From Sporomusa sp. KB1 (lineage in GTDB: Bacteria > Bacillota > Negativicutes > Sporomusales > Sporomusaceae): a DNA stretch of 64,000 bases. Below the pieces are notes generated by a model. The model searched no databases and was not told the origin of the DNA. It saw only the letters and a program-made list of their open reading frames with translations. Position 1 is the stretch's first letter. Every line of letters starts with the position of its first letter. Where the stretch lies: positions 902,940 through 966,939 of the forward strand of contig NZ_VLKC01000002.1 in assembly GCF_007830295.1 (NCBI RefSeq), written 5' to 3'. Position numbers and translations under genes: made by a program. Below are positions 8,806 through 16,511 of the stretch, in pieces.

Positions 8806-9058
8806 TGTACATTTTCACCAGTAGCACCTCCAACAACTGCTAAGAGTTCTCCGAACTTGCCAGCTTTGTTGAGCCATGGTGGGGATGCGGTTTCGTTTAG
8901 TTTCCCCACCCCTATTCTTCTCTTGAGAACGTGGTACCAGTAAGCGACAAAATGGACTTCTTTGCCGCTTCTTTATACTCAAAAGGGCAACCATTATTGA
9001 TGCTTAGTAAAAACGAAAAAGTAAAATGAGTTAAAAGCAGGTAAAAGGTGGGAAAAAG

Positions 9059-10294
9059 ATGAAAAAAAGGCTGGTTGTAACCTTAATTGGTGTATTCTTA
9101 TTCTGTATTACAGGAACGGCATTAGCTGCAGACAGTTCCTCCAACAATGCTGCTGCCGAATTGAAGAATATTCAGTTGCGCATCAAAGCGCTTGAAGACG
9201 AACTTGCAGCGCAAAAAGATGAACTGGATAAAAAAAATAAGAGTGAGAATGAGCTTACTAATTTAAATGTTCGCGTAAATACTTTGGAAAAGAAAAGTGA
9301 TAAGTTAACTGTTTCCGGATTTCTTCATTTATCAGAACAAGTTTGGAATAATAGTGGTGACTTCAAAAATATTACTGCTAAGACGGGCGAAACCCCGCAC
9401 ACTAACGATGGTCATTATCCGGCAGTGGGTATCGACCTGTATATTAATTACAAAGTCAATGATAAATGGGCAATAAAAGTGGAAGACGAAGTTGTTAGAG
9501 ATTTGAGAAACGGTGGTTACTGGTCTAATGGGGCAGATGGCTCAGTAGCTGCATCACAGCACGATGATCAACTGTATGCAGAAGGTGTTGTCGGTGCTAC
9601 TGCTATTAAGGCTGGTAGATTTGATTACGGAGCTGCTTATGGCCTGATGGTAGCGCAAGGGCGCAGTAAAGGAATAAACGGTGTTCAGTTTGCCGTTGGC
9701 GACAAACAAAAAACGATTTTTACTTACGGCTATTATGGGCAAAGTTGGTCTGGTATCGCTATTAATCCCAACATTATTTCGTCTACGACAGATAACCGCT
9801 ATGTTGCTCTTGAATTTGATACACCACTTTCCCAAGATTCCAATTTTAAAGCTGCTTTTCATAACATAAAAAACAATGGTTCAGATCCAACTCTTATATC
9901 TGATAACATTAATTTATGGGAATTTGGCGCAGATAAGATGATTGCCAAAGATTTGCAGCTATTTGCTACCTACGGCCAATCGAATGCATCCACCCAAAAC
10001 AAAACCTATGCAGCCGGGCTGACCTACAAGCAACTTGATATCAAAAAACCTGGCTCCTATAGCATTACGGCGAGTTATCTCAAATCAGAAGCAAAATCAT
10101 CGATAATGCCTCCCGCTTCTAATTACTGGGTTTCTAAATACGATTGGGGTCTGGAAGGTCCTGAACTAAGCGCCGCGGTTATGTTTGACAAAAATTTGGG
10201 TATGAATTTTTGGGCTTCCGCTCTCCGGGCGACTGACGGTATTCACACAGGAAGAGTAAATACTGTTAAAGCCCAATTTAGCATTTACTTCTAA
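9059..10294 (+). CDS. Outer-membrane porin with N-terminal coiled coil
   Basis: 411 aa. Residues 1-23 are a Sec signal peptide (MKKR, hydrophobic core, cleavage after ALA). Residues about 32-80 are a heptad-rich coiled coil (AAELKNIQLRIKALEDELA, then a second stretch ending NTLEKKSD), probably lying in the periplasm. The remainder alternates polar and hydrophobic residues in beta-barrel fashion (sVSGFLHLSEQVW, VGIDLYINYKV) and the protein ends KAQFSIYF; a C-terminal Phe is the outer-membrane insertion signal. Such porins are typical of Negativicutes and show that the host has an outer membrane. It forms pores for small solutes, possibly for substrates of the genes upstream. Confidence 0.85.
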   Translation: MKKRLVVTLIGVFLFCITGTALAADSSSNNAAAELKNIQLRIKALEDELAAQKDELDKKNKSENELTNLNVRVNTLEKKSDKLTVSGFLHLSEQVWNNSGDFKNITAKTGETPHTNDGHYPAVGIDLYINYKVNDKWAIKVEDEVVRDLRNGGYWSNGADGSVAASQHDDQLYAEGVVGATAIKAGRFDYGAAYGLMVAQGRSKGINGVQFAVGDKQKTIFTYGYYGQSWSGIAINPNIISSTTDNRYVALEFDTPLSQDSNFKAAFHNIKNNGSDPTLISDNINLWEFGADKMIAKDLQLFATYGQSNASTQNKTYAAGLTYKQLDIKKPGSYSITASYLKSEAKSSIMPPASNYWVSKYDWGLEGPELSAAVMFDKNLGMNFWASALRATDGIHTGRVNTVKAQFSIYF

Positions 10295-10430
10295 GCAAGA
10301 CGAGTGAACTCCTCCAACTAAATCTGAATATCGAGATTGAGGCGGTGGAGGACTCGCCCCCCAACCAAGCAAAAATAAAAGGAGATAGTGTGAGTCCAAT
10401 TGATGTTGTTAAAGCAGTAACCGAATTGGA

Positions 10431-11931
10431 GAGGGCACAGAAAATTTTGTGTAAATAAGTTTGAAACATCTTCCTTACTGGCAAGAATAGGAATAAACCT
10501 ATTTGAGTCGGAAAGGAAGATGTTTTTATGAAAACAATACCCAAGGAAGTCATTAGAGATTTGATCAAAGATGAAAAGTTCAACAATACCACGGAAGTTA
10601 TGAATGCAATTAAAGAGATGTTCCGAGACGTGCTCCAAGAAATAATGGAAGCAGAATTAGAAACAGAATTAGGCTACGAAAAACAGGAACGACGGTCGGA
10701 AAATGTCAATCCAGCTGTGTCGAAAAATTATCGAAACGGCTACTCAAAAAAGAAAGTAAAAACGCAACTTGGTGAAGTAGAGATTGCAATTCCCCGTGAT
10801 CGAAACGGTGGGTATGAACCTCAAATTATCGGCAAATACAGCCGCAATGCTGATGGCATGGAAGAAAAAATATTATCGCTCTATGCTGCAGGACTTAGCA
10901 TTCGAGATGTATCAGACCAAATAAAAAGCCTGTACGATGTAGAAATTTCGCCAGAGCTGGTAAGTAAAATCAGTGAAAAAATCATGCCTCAACTTACTGA
11001 ATGGCAAAACCGGCCCTTGGAAGCAGTATATCCTTTCATATTCTTGGATGCGATACACTACAAAATTCGCGAAAACCATCAGATCATTACTAAGGCAGCT
11101 TATGTTGTATTGGGCGTAAACCTGGACGGTTATAAAGAAATTTTAGGTATATGGATTGGTGAAAACGAAAGCAGCAAATTCTGGCTTAGTGTCTTAAATG
11201 AGCTGAAAAGCCGCGGCATACAAGATGTTTATCTATTCTGTGTTGATGGGCTAAGTGGCTTTAGGGAAGCCATTGGTGCCGCCTATCCTAAAGCCGGGAT
11301 ACAGCGCTGTATTATTCACCAAATTCGTGCGAGTATGCGGTATGTAAACTACAAACATGCAAAAGCCTTTACGGCTGATTTAAAAGAAGTCTACACATCC
11401 GTGACAGAAGAAGCAGCACTGGAAAAGCTAATGATCTTTAAAGAAAAGTGGGGACAAAAATATCCGGCTACCATAAAAAGCTGGGAAGACAACTGGGATA
11501 TTTTATCTACCTTTTATGCATATCCCCCCAGTATTAGGAAAATAATATATACAACAAATATTATAGAAGGATTGCATCGGCAATTTCGGAAAGTAACCAA
11601 GACCAAAGCCGTATTTCCTAATGATGATGCTTTACGCAAAATGTTATACTTAGCATCGAATAATATTGTAAAAAAATGGACTCAGCGTTACCGGGATTGG
11701 GATATGGTTTTGAACCATTTGGCCTTACTTTTTGAGGATCGATACGTAGGATAATTGCCCCTTTAAAGTACGATTCCCCAGCCGAGACAGAAGCATTCAC
11801 GCTAACGCGTGCATACTTCCGTCTCGCCCAGGGAACTGATTTATCAAGGGACAATGAACAAATATGTTTTTACAAAGCCACTATTTCTTGCCATGAGGAA
11901 TTTCAAATTACACAAAATTATCCGCAGACCC
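10431..11931 (+). mobile_element. IS256-family insertion sequence, second type, about 1.5 kb
   Basis: One full transposase gene. The ends share a 24-bp imperfect inverted repeat (about 17 matches) with the core ATTTTGTGTAA. The sequence gaattgga (part of the longer match ccgaattgga) flanks both ends, at 10423-10430 and 11932-11939, as target duplication. Joining the flanks restores a short frame beginning GTG at 10390 after AAAGGAG, so the element may have interrupted a small gene. Confidence 0.72.
10528..11754 (+). CDS. IS256-family (MULE-type) transposase
   Basis: 408 aa, complete. Catalytic motifs: FIFLDAIHYKIRE (first Asp), YLFCVDGLSGFREAI (second Asp) and TTNIIEGLHRQFRKVTK (Glu). The N-terminal half has the family DNA-binding region (EMFRDVLQEIMEAELETEL, then RNGYSKKKVKT). 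The protein is clearly different from the transposase at 4902-6095, so two separate IS256 lineages are present. It starts after GGAAAGGAAG. Confidence 0.94.
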   Translation: MKTIPKEVIRDLIKDEKFNNTTEVMNAIKEMFRDVLQEIMEAELETELGYEKQERRSENVNPAVSKNYRNGYSKKKVKTQLGEVEIAIPRDRNGGYEPQIIGKYSRNADGMEEKILSLYAAGLSIRDVSDQIKSLYDVEISPELVSKISEKIMPQLTEWQNRPLEAVYPFIFLDAIHYKIRENHQIITKAAYVVLGVNLDGYKEILGIWIGENESSKFWLSVLNELKSRGIQDVYLFCVDGLSGFREAIGAAYPKAGIQRCIIHQIRASMRYVNYKHAKAFTADLKEVYTSVTEEAALEKLMIFKEKWGQKYPATIKSWEDNWDILSTFYAYPPSIRKIIYTTNIIEGLHRQFRKVTKTKAVFPNDDALRKMLYLASNNIVKKWTQRYRDWDMVLNHLALLFEDRYVG

Positions 11932-11976
11932 GAATTGGAAGAGTATTAAAGTGTTAAAGCACAAATTTTTAGAAGC

Positions 11977-12008
11977 ACAGCAAGTCTGCCAAATAGCAGG
12001 CTTGCTGT
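11977..12008 (+). terminator. Stem-loop downstream of the IS, former porin-operon terminator
   Basis: ACAGCAAGTCTGC (11977-11989) pairs with GCAGGCTTGCTGT (11996-12008), 13 pairs including one G-U, 6-nt loop. No strong T-run. Before the IS insertion it would have lain about 190 bp after the porin stop codon, so it may have been that gene's 3' hairpin. Confidence 0.45.
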
Positions 12009-12060
12009 GTTATGTAACTAGATCAGTATTTGGAACAATTAGTAGCTTTTTTCGTAGGAT

Positions 12061-12390
12061 TCATTTGAGTTTTTTCTGAGTATTCGTACCTCCTTCAACA
12101 GCAGCAACTTCGCTGTTGTCGATACTTTCTTCCATTGTTTTTAGCATTTCCCACGTTTTTTCGGGTAATAGCTTGTCAGGCCAAGCATAACTGGTGTCTA
12201 TGAGAAAGTCGGCTTTGACGGTCTCTTCCTTTTTGCCGTCGCCGTTTTGTCCGCCGCAGCCAGCTTATCCGAACTCGAACTGTCTGAAGCGGCGTTTTTG
12301 TCAGTCCCATTTGTCTGATCCGGGCCACCAGACTTTTTGTCGCTCGCCGTTTTTTTTTATCCGTAGTCTCGCCAATCAAAACCCTCATAT
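12061..12390 (-). pseudogene. Decayed 3' end of an unidentified gene
   Basis: The minus strand codes for a readable tail, VKADFLIDTSYAWPDKLLPE then KTWEMLKTMEESIDNSEV, ending at a TGA at 12061-12063. Upstream of about 12230 the frame changes and codes for a Ser/Asp/Lys/Ala-rich linker; a run of nine T on the plus strand near 12351 is a likely frameshift site. The gene is cut at the REP end of the RAYT element (12413). Function not recognised. Confidence 0.4.
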
Positions 12391-12412
12391 TTTTGCCGAT
12401 GACAATATAGGA

Positions 12413-12442
12413 GGAAGCAACGGGACGTTCTTTTTGCTTCCC
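12413..12442. repeat. REP hairpin at the 3' side of the RAYT gene
   Basis: GGAAGCAA (12413-12420) pairs with TTGCTTCC (12435-12442); the loop contains CGGGACGTTCTTT. The tail CTTCGCTTACACC overlaps the stop codon of the transposase. The same sequence occurs inverted on the other side of the gene at 13262-13292 and again at 16027 and 2947. Confidence 0.75.
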
Positions 12443-12447
12443 TTCGC

Positions 12448-13218
12448 TTACACCTTAAAAATAATACTTTGATGTATCCCGGTTACTCTGGCTATTTGTC
12501 GTTGTGTTACTCCTACGATTCCTTTGATTTGTTTGATAATTTTATTACGTTGTACAATATCCAGACCTTGCAAAATTCCAATCGGTTGTCCATTCAGTAG
12601 TTTTTTAACTTCTTGGGCTAACTCCTCATCACTTTTTCGCTGTTTCACTGGGACATCCATAAATTGATCGGTATTCGTTTGCTGCATAAAATCGGCAAAT
12701 TGCTTGATCGCGCTTTCTCTGTTGCTATTCAATATATCCAGAATAAATGACGTATAAAGCAGTTCAAAGGAATCCTTTCCCCCATAATATACCTGACAAC
12801 TGCTCCATTTGTACTCCTCAGGTATTGCTGCCAGATTTGCTTTTACAGGGTTATTATGGATGTACCTTAGCACGCTCAACAAATATGCTTCTGTTTCGAT
12901 GGGCTCGCTTTGAAAACGATTCTGAAAAACATGCCCACCTCGTTCATATTTTTGATTATACCACCATGCATAGCTCGTACCGATACGCTTCATGATAACA
13001 GATAGCCCCTCATCTTCTTCCTGCAATAGGAGATGAACATGATTCCCCATCAAACAATATCCATAAATGACACAACTTCTACTTTCTTTGACCCGTTTCA
13101 TTATTTCTAAAAAACGGCCGTAGTCTTCATCGTCCAAAAAGATATCCTGGCGATTTATCCCTTGCATCATGATATGATAGATTCTATTGGCGCTCTTTTT
13201 TCTTGCACATCTTACCAT
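12448..13218 (-). CDS. REP-associated tyrosine transposase (RAYT, Y1/HUH family)
   Basis: 256 aa. The N-terminal Y1_Tnp domain has YHIMMQGINRQDIF at residues 14-27, the HUH-type metal motif GNHVHLLLQ (His60, His62) and candidate catalytic tyrosines in SYAWWYNQKY (81-90). The family signature YIHNNPVKANL follows. The C-terminal 100 residues contain a helix-turn-helix-like end (GIVGVTQRQIARVTGIHQS) typical of the DnaA-like tail of this family. Such enzymes cut and rejoin REP hairpins, and two inverted REP hairpins flank the gene, forming a REPtron-like unit. It is intact and probably functional. Confidence 0.88.
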   Translation of the reverse strand: MVRCARKKSANRIYHIMMQGINRQDIFLDDEDYGRFLEIMKRVKESRSCVIYGYCLMGNHVHLLLQEEDEGLSVIMKRIGTSYAWWYNQKYERGGHVFQNRFQSEPIETEAYLLSVLRYIHNNPVKANLAAIPEEYKWSSCQVYYGGKDSFELLYTSFILDILNSNRESAIKQFADFMQQTNTDQFMDVPVKQRKSDEELAQEVKKLLNGQPIGILQGLDIVQRNKIIKQIKGIVGVTQRQIARVTGIHQSIIFKV

Positions 13219-13261
13219 ATTTCTCTCCCTTTTTTTGCTTTATTATATCATTCTTTGCAAT

Positions 13262-13292
13262 GCGAAGCAAAAAGAACGTCCCCATGCTTCTT
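13262..13292. repeat. REP hairpin at the 5' side of the RAYT gene, inverted copy
   Basis: GAAGCA and TGCTTC pair around AAAAGAACGTCCCCA. Read on the minus strand it is GAAGCATGGGGACGTTCTTT, matching the copy at 12413 in inverted orientation. The pair delimits the RAYT unit, about 880 bp. Confidence 0.72.
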
Positions 13293-13295
13293 AAA

Positions 13296-13346
13296 TGTAT
13301 CGCTACACTTGAAACATTTAAAAACAATTGTATCGCTACACTTGAA
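13296..13346. promoter_or_regulatory. Tandem 18-bp direct repeat containing a TGTA-N4-TACA half-palindrome
   Basis: TGTATCGCTACACTTGAA occurs exactly at 13296-13313 and again at 13329-13346, 33 bp apart (three helical turns). Each unit contains the symmetric TGTATCGCTACA. Exact units at helical phasing suggest an operator, most likely for the SDR gene 190 bp downstream, but a role at the RAYT end is possible. Confidence 0.45.
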
Positions 13347-13470
13347 TTATTTGAGAATAGATTCCTGCTTTGGCTACGATTATCAATGGAGGAAATTGTA
13401 TCAATTAAGCCAGAAAGGCGATAAATAGCAAAAATTCTATAAATATACTGTTTTGGCATAAAACTTGCGA

Positions 13471-13484
13471 CCATAAATTTATGG
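13471..13484. promoter_or_regulatory. 14-bp perfect palindrome upstream of the SDR gene
   Basis: CCATAAATTTATGG lies 52 bp upstream of the SDR start, close to where a promoter would be. It may be a repressor site; no regulator is adjacent. Confidence 0.35.
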
Positions 13485-13535
13485 AACTTACTTTATTAAT
13501 GTAAAGTAAAAATCTAAAACAAGGAGGATCTAAAT

Positions 13536-14303
13536 TTGACTAGAACAGCGATTGTAACAGGTTCAGGCCGGGGAATTGGCAGAGGAATCGCACTGAGATT
13601 GGCTAAGGATGGTTTGGATGTAGTAGTTTGTGACATCAATGCCGAAAACGCTAAAGAGGTATCACAAGAAATTGAAGCTCTCGGACGTAAATCGTTAGCC
13701 ATTGTAGGTGATGTATCCAATGAAAAAGATGTTTATTCCATGGTTGACCAAGTGGTCGAAAAGTTCGGCAAATTAGATGTAATGGTCGCTAATGCCGGTA
13801 TATGTCATATCAAGTGGGCTACCGAATTGACTACCGCCGAATGGGACCAAGCTTTTGCAGTAAACTGCCGGGGAACGTTTTTATGCGACACGGCCGCAGC
13901 TAAACAGATGATTAAGCAAAAAGGCGGAAAAATTATCAATTGTTCAAGTATAGCCGGTCACGACGGCTTTAGCCTATTGTCCGCCTACAGCGCAACAAAG
14001 TTTGCCATACGGGGTTTCACCCAGGCTTTGGCTAAAGAATTAGGTCGTTATGGAATTACTGTAAACGCATATTGCCCTGGCATCGTAGGTACCGACATGT
14101 GGGATCTCATTGATGAGAAGATGGGCCCTTATTTGAAACTTGCCAAAGGGGAAGTACTAAAAGAATATACCAAACTTATTACTATGGGACGAGTTGAAAC
14201 TCCAGATGATGTTGCTAGTTTTGTATCCTACCTAGCTTCGTCTGATTCTAATTATATGACAGGTCAAACAATTATGATTGACGGTGGAATAGTGATGAAT
14301 TAA
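13536..14303 (+). CDS. SDR-family dehydrogenase, acetoin/2,3-butanediol dehydrogenase-like
   Basis: 255 aa, the classic short-chain dehydrogenase size. Cofactor motif TGSGRGIGRGIA at residues 8-19, NAG at about 88-90, catalytic Ser in INCSSIAG, and the YxxxK pair in YSATKFA. Asp in VVCDIN after beta2 indicates NAD(H) preference. Overall resemblance is to meso-2,3-butanediol dehydrogenase/acetoin reductase (BudC), including PGIVGTDMWDLIDE. The start is TTG with an AAGGAGGATC site at 13521-13530. It stands alone, with two possible operators upstream. The substrate is not proved; other secondary alcohol/ketone pairs are possible. Confidence 0.82.
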   Translation: MTRTAIVTGSGRGIGRGIALRLAKDGLDVVVCDINAENAKEVSQEIEALGRKSLAIVGDVSNEKDVYSMVDQVVEKFGKLDVMVANAGICHIKWATELTTAEWDQAFAVNCRGTFLCDTAAAKQMIKQKGGKIINCSSIAGHDGFSLLSAYSATKFAIRGFTQALAKELGRYGITVNAYCPGIVGTDMWDLIDEKMGPYLKLAKGEVLKEYTKLITMGRVETPDDVASFVSYLASSDSNYMTGQTIMIDGGIVMN

Positions 14304-14366
14304 AGGGAAAGCAAGCTACTACATATATCAGATCTGCTTTCATCAATTAAATCGTATACCAAATAA

Positions 14367-14393
14367 CCAGTCTCTGCCCAGGGTAGAGGCTGG
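14367..14393 (+). terminator. Terminator of the SDR gene
   Basis: CCAGTCTC pairs with GAGGCTGG across an 11-nt loop, followed by TTTGTGTTTG. It lies 63 bp after the SDR stop. The rest of 14394-14675 shows no gene. Confidence 0.6.
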
Positions 14394-14675
14394 TTTGTGT
14401 TTGTTTAACTTTCGCCATACAAAACAAATGCAGCCCAATAGCGAGAAACCCAGAAAATCAAAGGTTCCTGACTTTCCGTTACTGTCACCCTTATCCCTTT
14501 CAACCCTCTTGCCAAATGCAATAATTTTGGTCTTTTCTTTTGCTATTTCCAGCTTGAATTCCTCAACCCAATCTTCTGTGCATACACAAATTTAGATACA
14601 CAGTTAATCTTACAAAAAGAAAATGTTAGAATATCATTTTACACTGATATATAATAAGAGGGAGTCATTTGTTTG

Positions 14676-15140
14676 ATGACTGAAGAAAAGTTAACCGTAA
14701 ATTTTCATAATTTAATGATAGCACCAATAGGCGGAATAAAACTTTGTATTAGGTACAAGAAAAACGGGTGATTTTGAAGAAGCTTATCAAATCTCGCGCT
14801 GTATATATGTAAAAATGCTATTTTTATGACTGCGAGACCAGCAAATGCGAAAAGTATTTATTGGATTTACGAGGGTACAGCAAGAGTTTTAACCGCTAAA
14901 GCTAAAGAAGCGGCGGGGGGCAAGACATTTGCCGATTCTCGTCAACAGTCAACAATGGATTGCTATTATTAGAAAACTGGGAGTTATTTAGCAATTTCAC
15001 GGAATAGTATCTCTTTAATATCGGCATTCAACTACCAAAGTGAAGATGTCATTTTCGCGACCTCAGCTTTAGCAGCTGAGTACTTGACCAGTATGGAACC
15101 AGTATCTTTGTTTGATATTTTACCGTATTGCGAGATTTAA
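14676..15140 (+). pseudogene. Degraded unidentified gene
   Basis: Short readable pieces in changing frames: MTEEKLTVNFHNLM from 14676, then VLGTRKTGDFEEAYQISR, then TARPANAKSIYWIYEGTARV from 14829, then SYLAISRNSISLISAFNYQ to a TAA at 15138-15140. Stops and frameshifts separate them, so it is a decayed gene. I do not recognise the family. A GAGGGAG site precedes the first piece. Confidence 0.4.
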
Positions 15141-15249
15141 ATGACGGAGACAGTTTAAAGGTTATATGAATGTTCCTCCCATTTCAGAGGGTTAATAAGT
15201 TTTAGTCTACAGTTCAAGTACAGAAAGAAGAAAGGAAGTTTAACTTAAT

Positions 15250-15930
15250 ATGAAAAAAAATGTTTTCGTAGGATTTATTTTAATTGTATTTTTGTTTGTG
15301 CCTGTCATTGGTCGGGCCGCGGATAATTCTCAGCAGCAACAGCAGCAACAGCAAGAACTTGAGCGTAAAAAGAAACAACAACAGCAGCAATCCCCGCAGC
15401 AACAACAACGTCCTCAGCAGAAGCAACCCCCGCAGCAACAGCAACGTCCTCAGCAGAAGCAACAACCCCCGCTATATCATCCACAACCGAATCATCAACA
15501 ACAGCAACAAATACTAGAGCGTCAAAAGCAAATTCGTAGGGAAAACCGCCCACTACCCTACCGCCCACATACCGAGTTTCACCCAGATCCAAAACACCGT
15601 CCACCTCATCACCCATATTTCACAGACATACAACTACATCAAAGGCAGGAACATTACCGTCATCAATGGTTACATTGGTATGAGTTATATCCAAATAAGA
15701 GCCCAGAATTTTTTACATTAATTGTTTCTGAACGGCCTTATTATTTAATGAATGTTCGCCCGGGAGTATGGTATTATAATAGTGAAACAGTAAACTTTGT
15801 AGTTCCGCAAGAATATGTTGTTGTGTCCCAAGACCAAGTATGGTATGCCGGAGATTTCGTCGAATCCGAGGAATTCGTGTTGTTCACCGAGGAAGCATAC
15901 TCTGCCAATGAATCTGAGGACGCAGAATAA
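15250..15930 (+). CDS. Glutamine/proline-rich secreted protein
   Basis: 226 aa. Residues 1-24 are a signal peptide (MKKN, hydrophobic core, GRAA). Residues about 27-95 are low-complexity: runs of Gln, with a repeated unit of the form QQQRPQQKQPP occurring at least twice. A His/Pro/Arg-rich stretch follows (to about 135), then a C-terminal region with aromatic-rich, possibly beta-stranded sequence (RPYYLMNVRPGVWYYNSET) and an acidic end (SANESEDAE). Ribosome site GAAAGGAAG. Function unknown; likely exported to periplasm or envelope. The repeats are CAG/CAA mixtures, so the length could vary by slippage. Confidence 0.7.
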   Translation: MKKNVFVGFILIVFLFVPVIGRAADNSQQQQQQQQELERKKKQQQQQSPQQQQRPQQKQPPQQQQRPQQKQQPPLYHPQPNHQQQQQILERQKQIRRENRPLPYRPHTEFHPDPKHRPPHHPYFTDIQLHQRQEHYRHQWLHWYELYPNKSPEFFTLIVSERPYYLMNVRPGVWYYNSETVNFVVPQEYVVVSQDQVWYAGDFVESEEFVLFTEEAYSANESEDAE

Positions 15931-15971
15931 GTTTATTTAATAATTGCAGGCTTGTATGATGGAGTGTGTAA

Positions 15972-16006
15972 CTGCTCCCGATGCTCAATCGGGAGCAGCT
16001 TTTTAT
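15972..16006 (+). terminator. Strong rho-independent terminator
   Basis: CTGCTCCCGAT (15972-15982) pairs perfectly with ATCGGGAGCAG (15988-15998) across a 5-nt loop, followed by CTTTTTATTT. It ends the glutamine-rich gene. Confidence 0.85.
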
Positions 16007-16026
16007 TTCAAAGTTCACAGTGCAAG

Positions 16027-16227
16027 AGAGAAGCAACGGGACGTTCTTTTTGCTCCCCTTCGCTTACACCTTAAAAATAATACTTTGATAAATCCCGGCT
16101 ACTCTGGCTATTTGTCGTTGTGTTACTCCTACAATTCCTTTGATTTGTTTGATACTCCTCAGGTATTACTGCCAAATTTGCTTTTACAGGGTTATGGATG
16201 TACCTTAGCACACCCAAATAACTTCGA
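16027..16227. mobile_element. Deletion derivative of the RAYT element
   Basis: A REP hairpin (GAAGCAACGGGACGTTC with the tail CTTCGCTTACACC) is followed by the last ~90 bases of the RAYT gene, then a jump corresponding to about 276 missing bases (12537 to 12813 in the intact copy), then about 60 more bases of internal RAYT sequence before homology ends. It carries several substitutions, so it is an old, MITE-like internal-deletion product. Confidence 0.75.
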
Positions 16228-16238
16228 CCTTCAGCAAT

Positions 16239-16335
16239 TTATTTGTCGGTAATCCCATCCCTATGAGTCACAATAGGACAACCCGCTTCAAACAAAATCT
16301 GTTCGGCCATCTCCAATTGATTAGCATAGCATTAA
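16239..16335 (-). pseudogene. Short C-terminal coding remnant, unidentified
   Basis: The minus strand reads NQLEMAEQILFEAGCPIV then THRDGITDK and a TAA at 16239-16241. The upstream portion is gone. The piece abuts the RAYT derivative. Family not recognised. Confidence 0.35.
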
Positions 16336-16384
16336 ACTATATATTGGTTACTGTGAGTTCAAAAGGGTCTGATGCAAAAAATAA

Positions 16385-16443
16385 GCCGTGATATAATCAC
16401 GGCATGAGAAAGGGACAGGTTGAAAAAATTCAATCTGTCCCTT
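16385..16443. terminator. Two adjacent hairpins downstream of the LarA-like gene
   Basis: GCCGTGAT/ATCACGGC (16385-16403) and AAGGGACAG/CTGTCCCTT (16410-16442, with an AT-rich inner stem). They lie just past the 3' end of the minus-strand operon that ends at 16512 and are the likely transcript end, though T-runs are short. Confidence 0.5.
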
Positions 16444-16511
16444 CTGAGGTTAAATTTATAAACAAAGTCATGGGTATCGCGGCCTGATATTCACCAGAAC
16501 CATTTCTTATG

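Noticed and set aside
8806-8935. Possible riboswitch-like or coding segment between the methyltransferase and porin genes
   Set aside because: The minus-strand frame has no domain, and no known riboswitch consensus was found; only a weak hairpin is present.
13296-13346. Start of a CRISPR array
   Set aside because: Only two exact repeat units of 18 bp with a 15-bp gap, no further units and no cas genes.
15284-15616. Leu/Arg/Asn-rich frames on both strands over the Gln-rich gene
   Set aside because: They are artefacts of the CAG/CAA repeats read in other frames.
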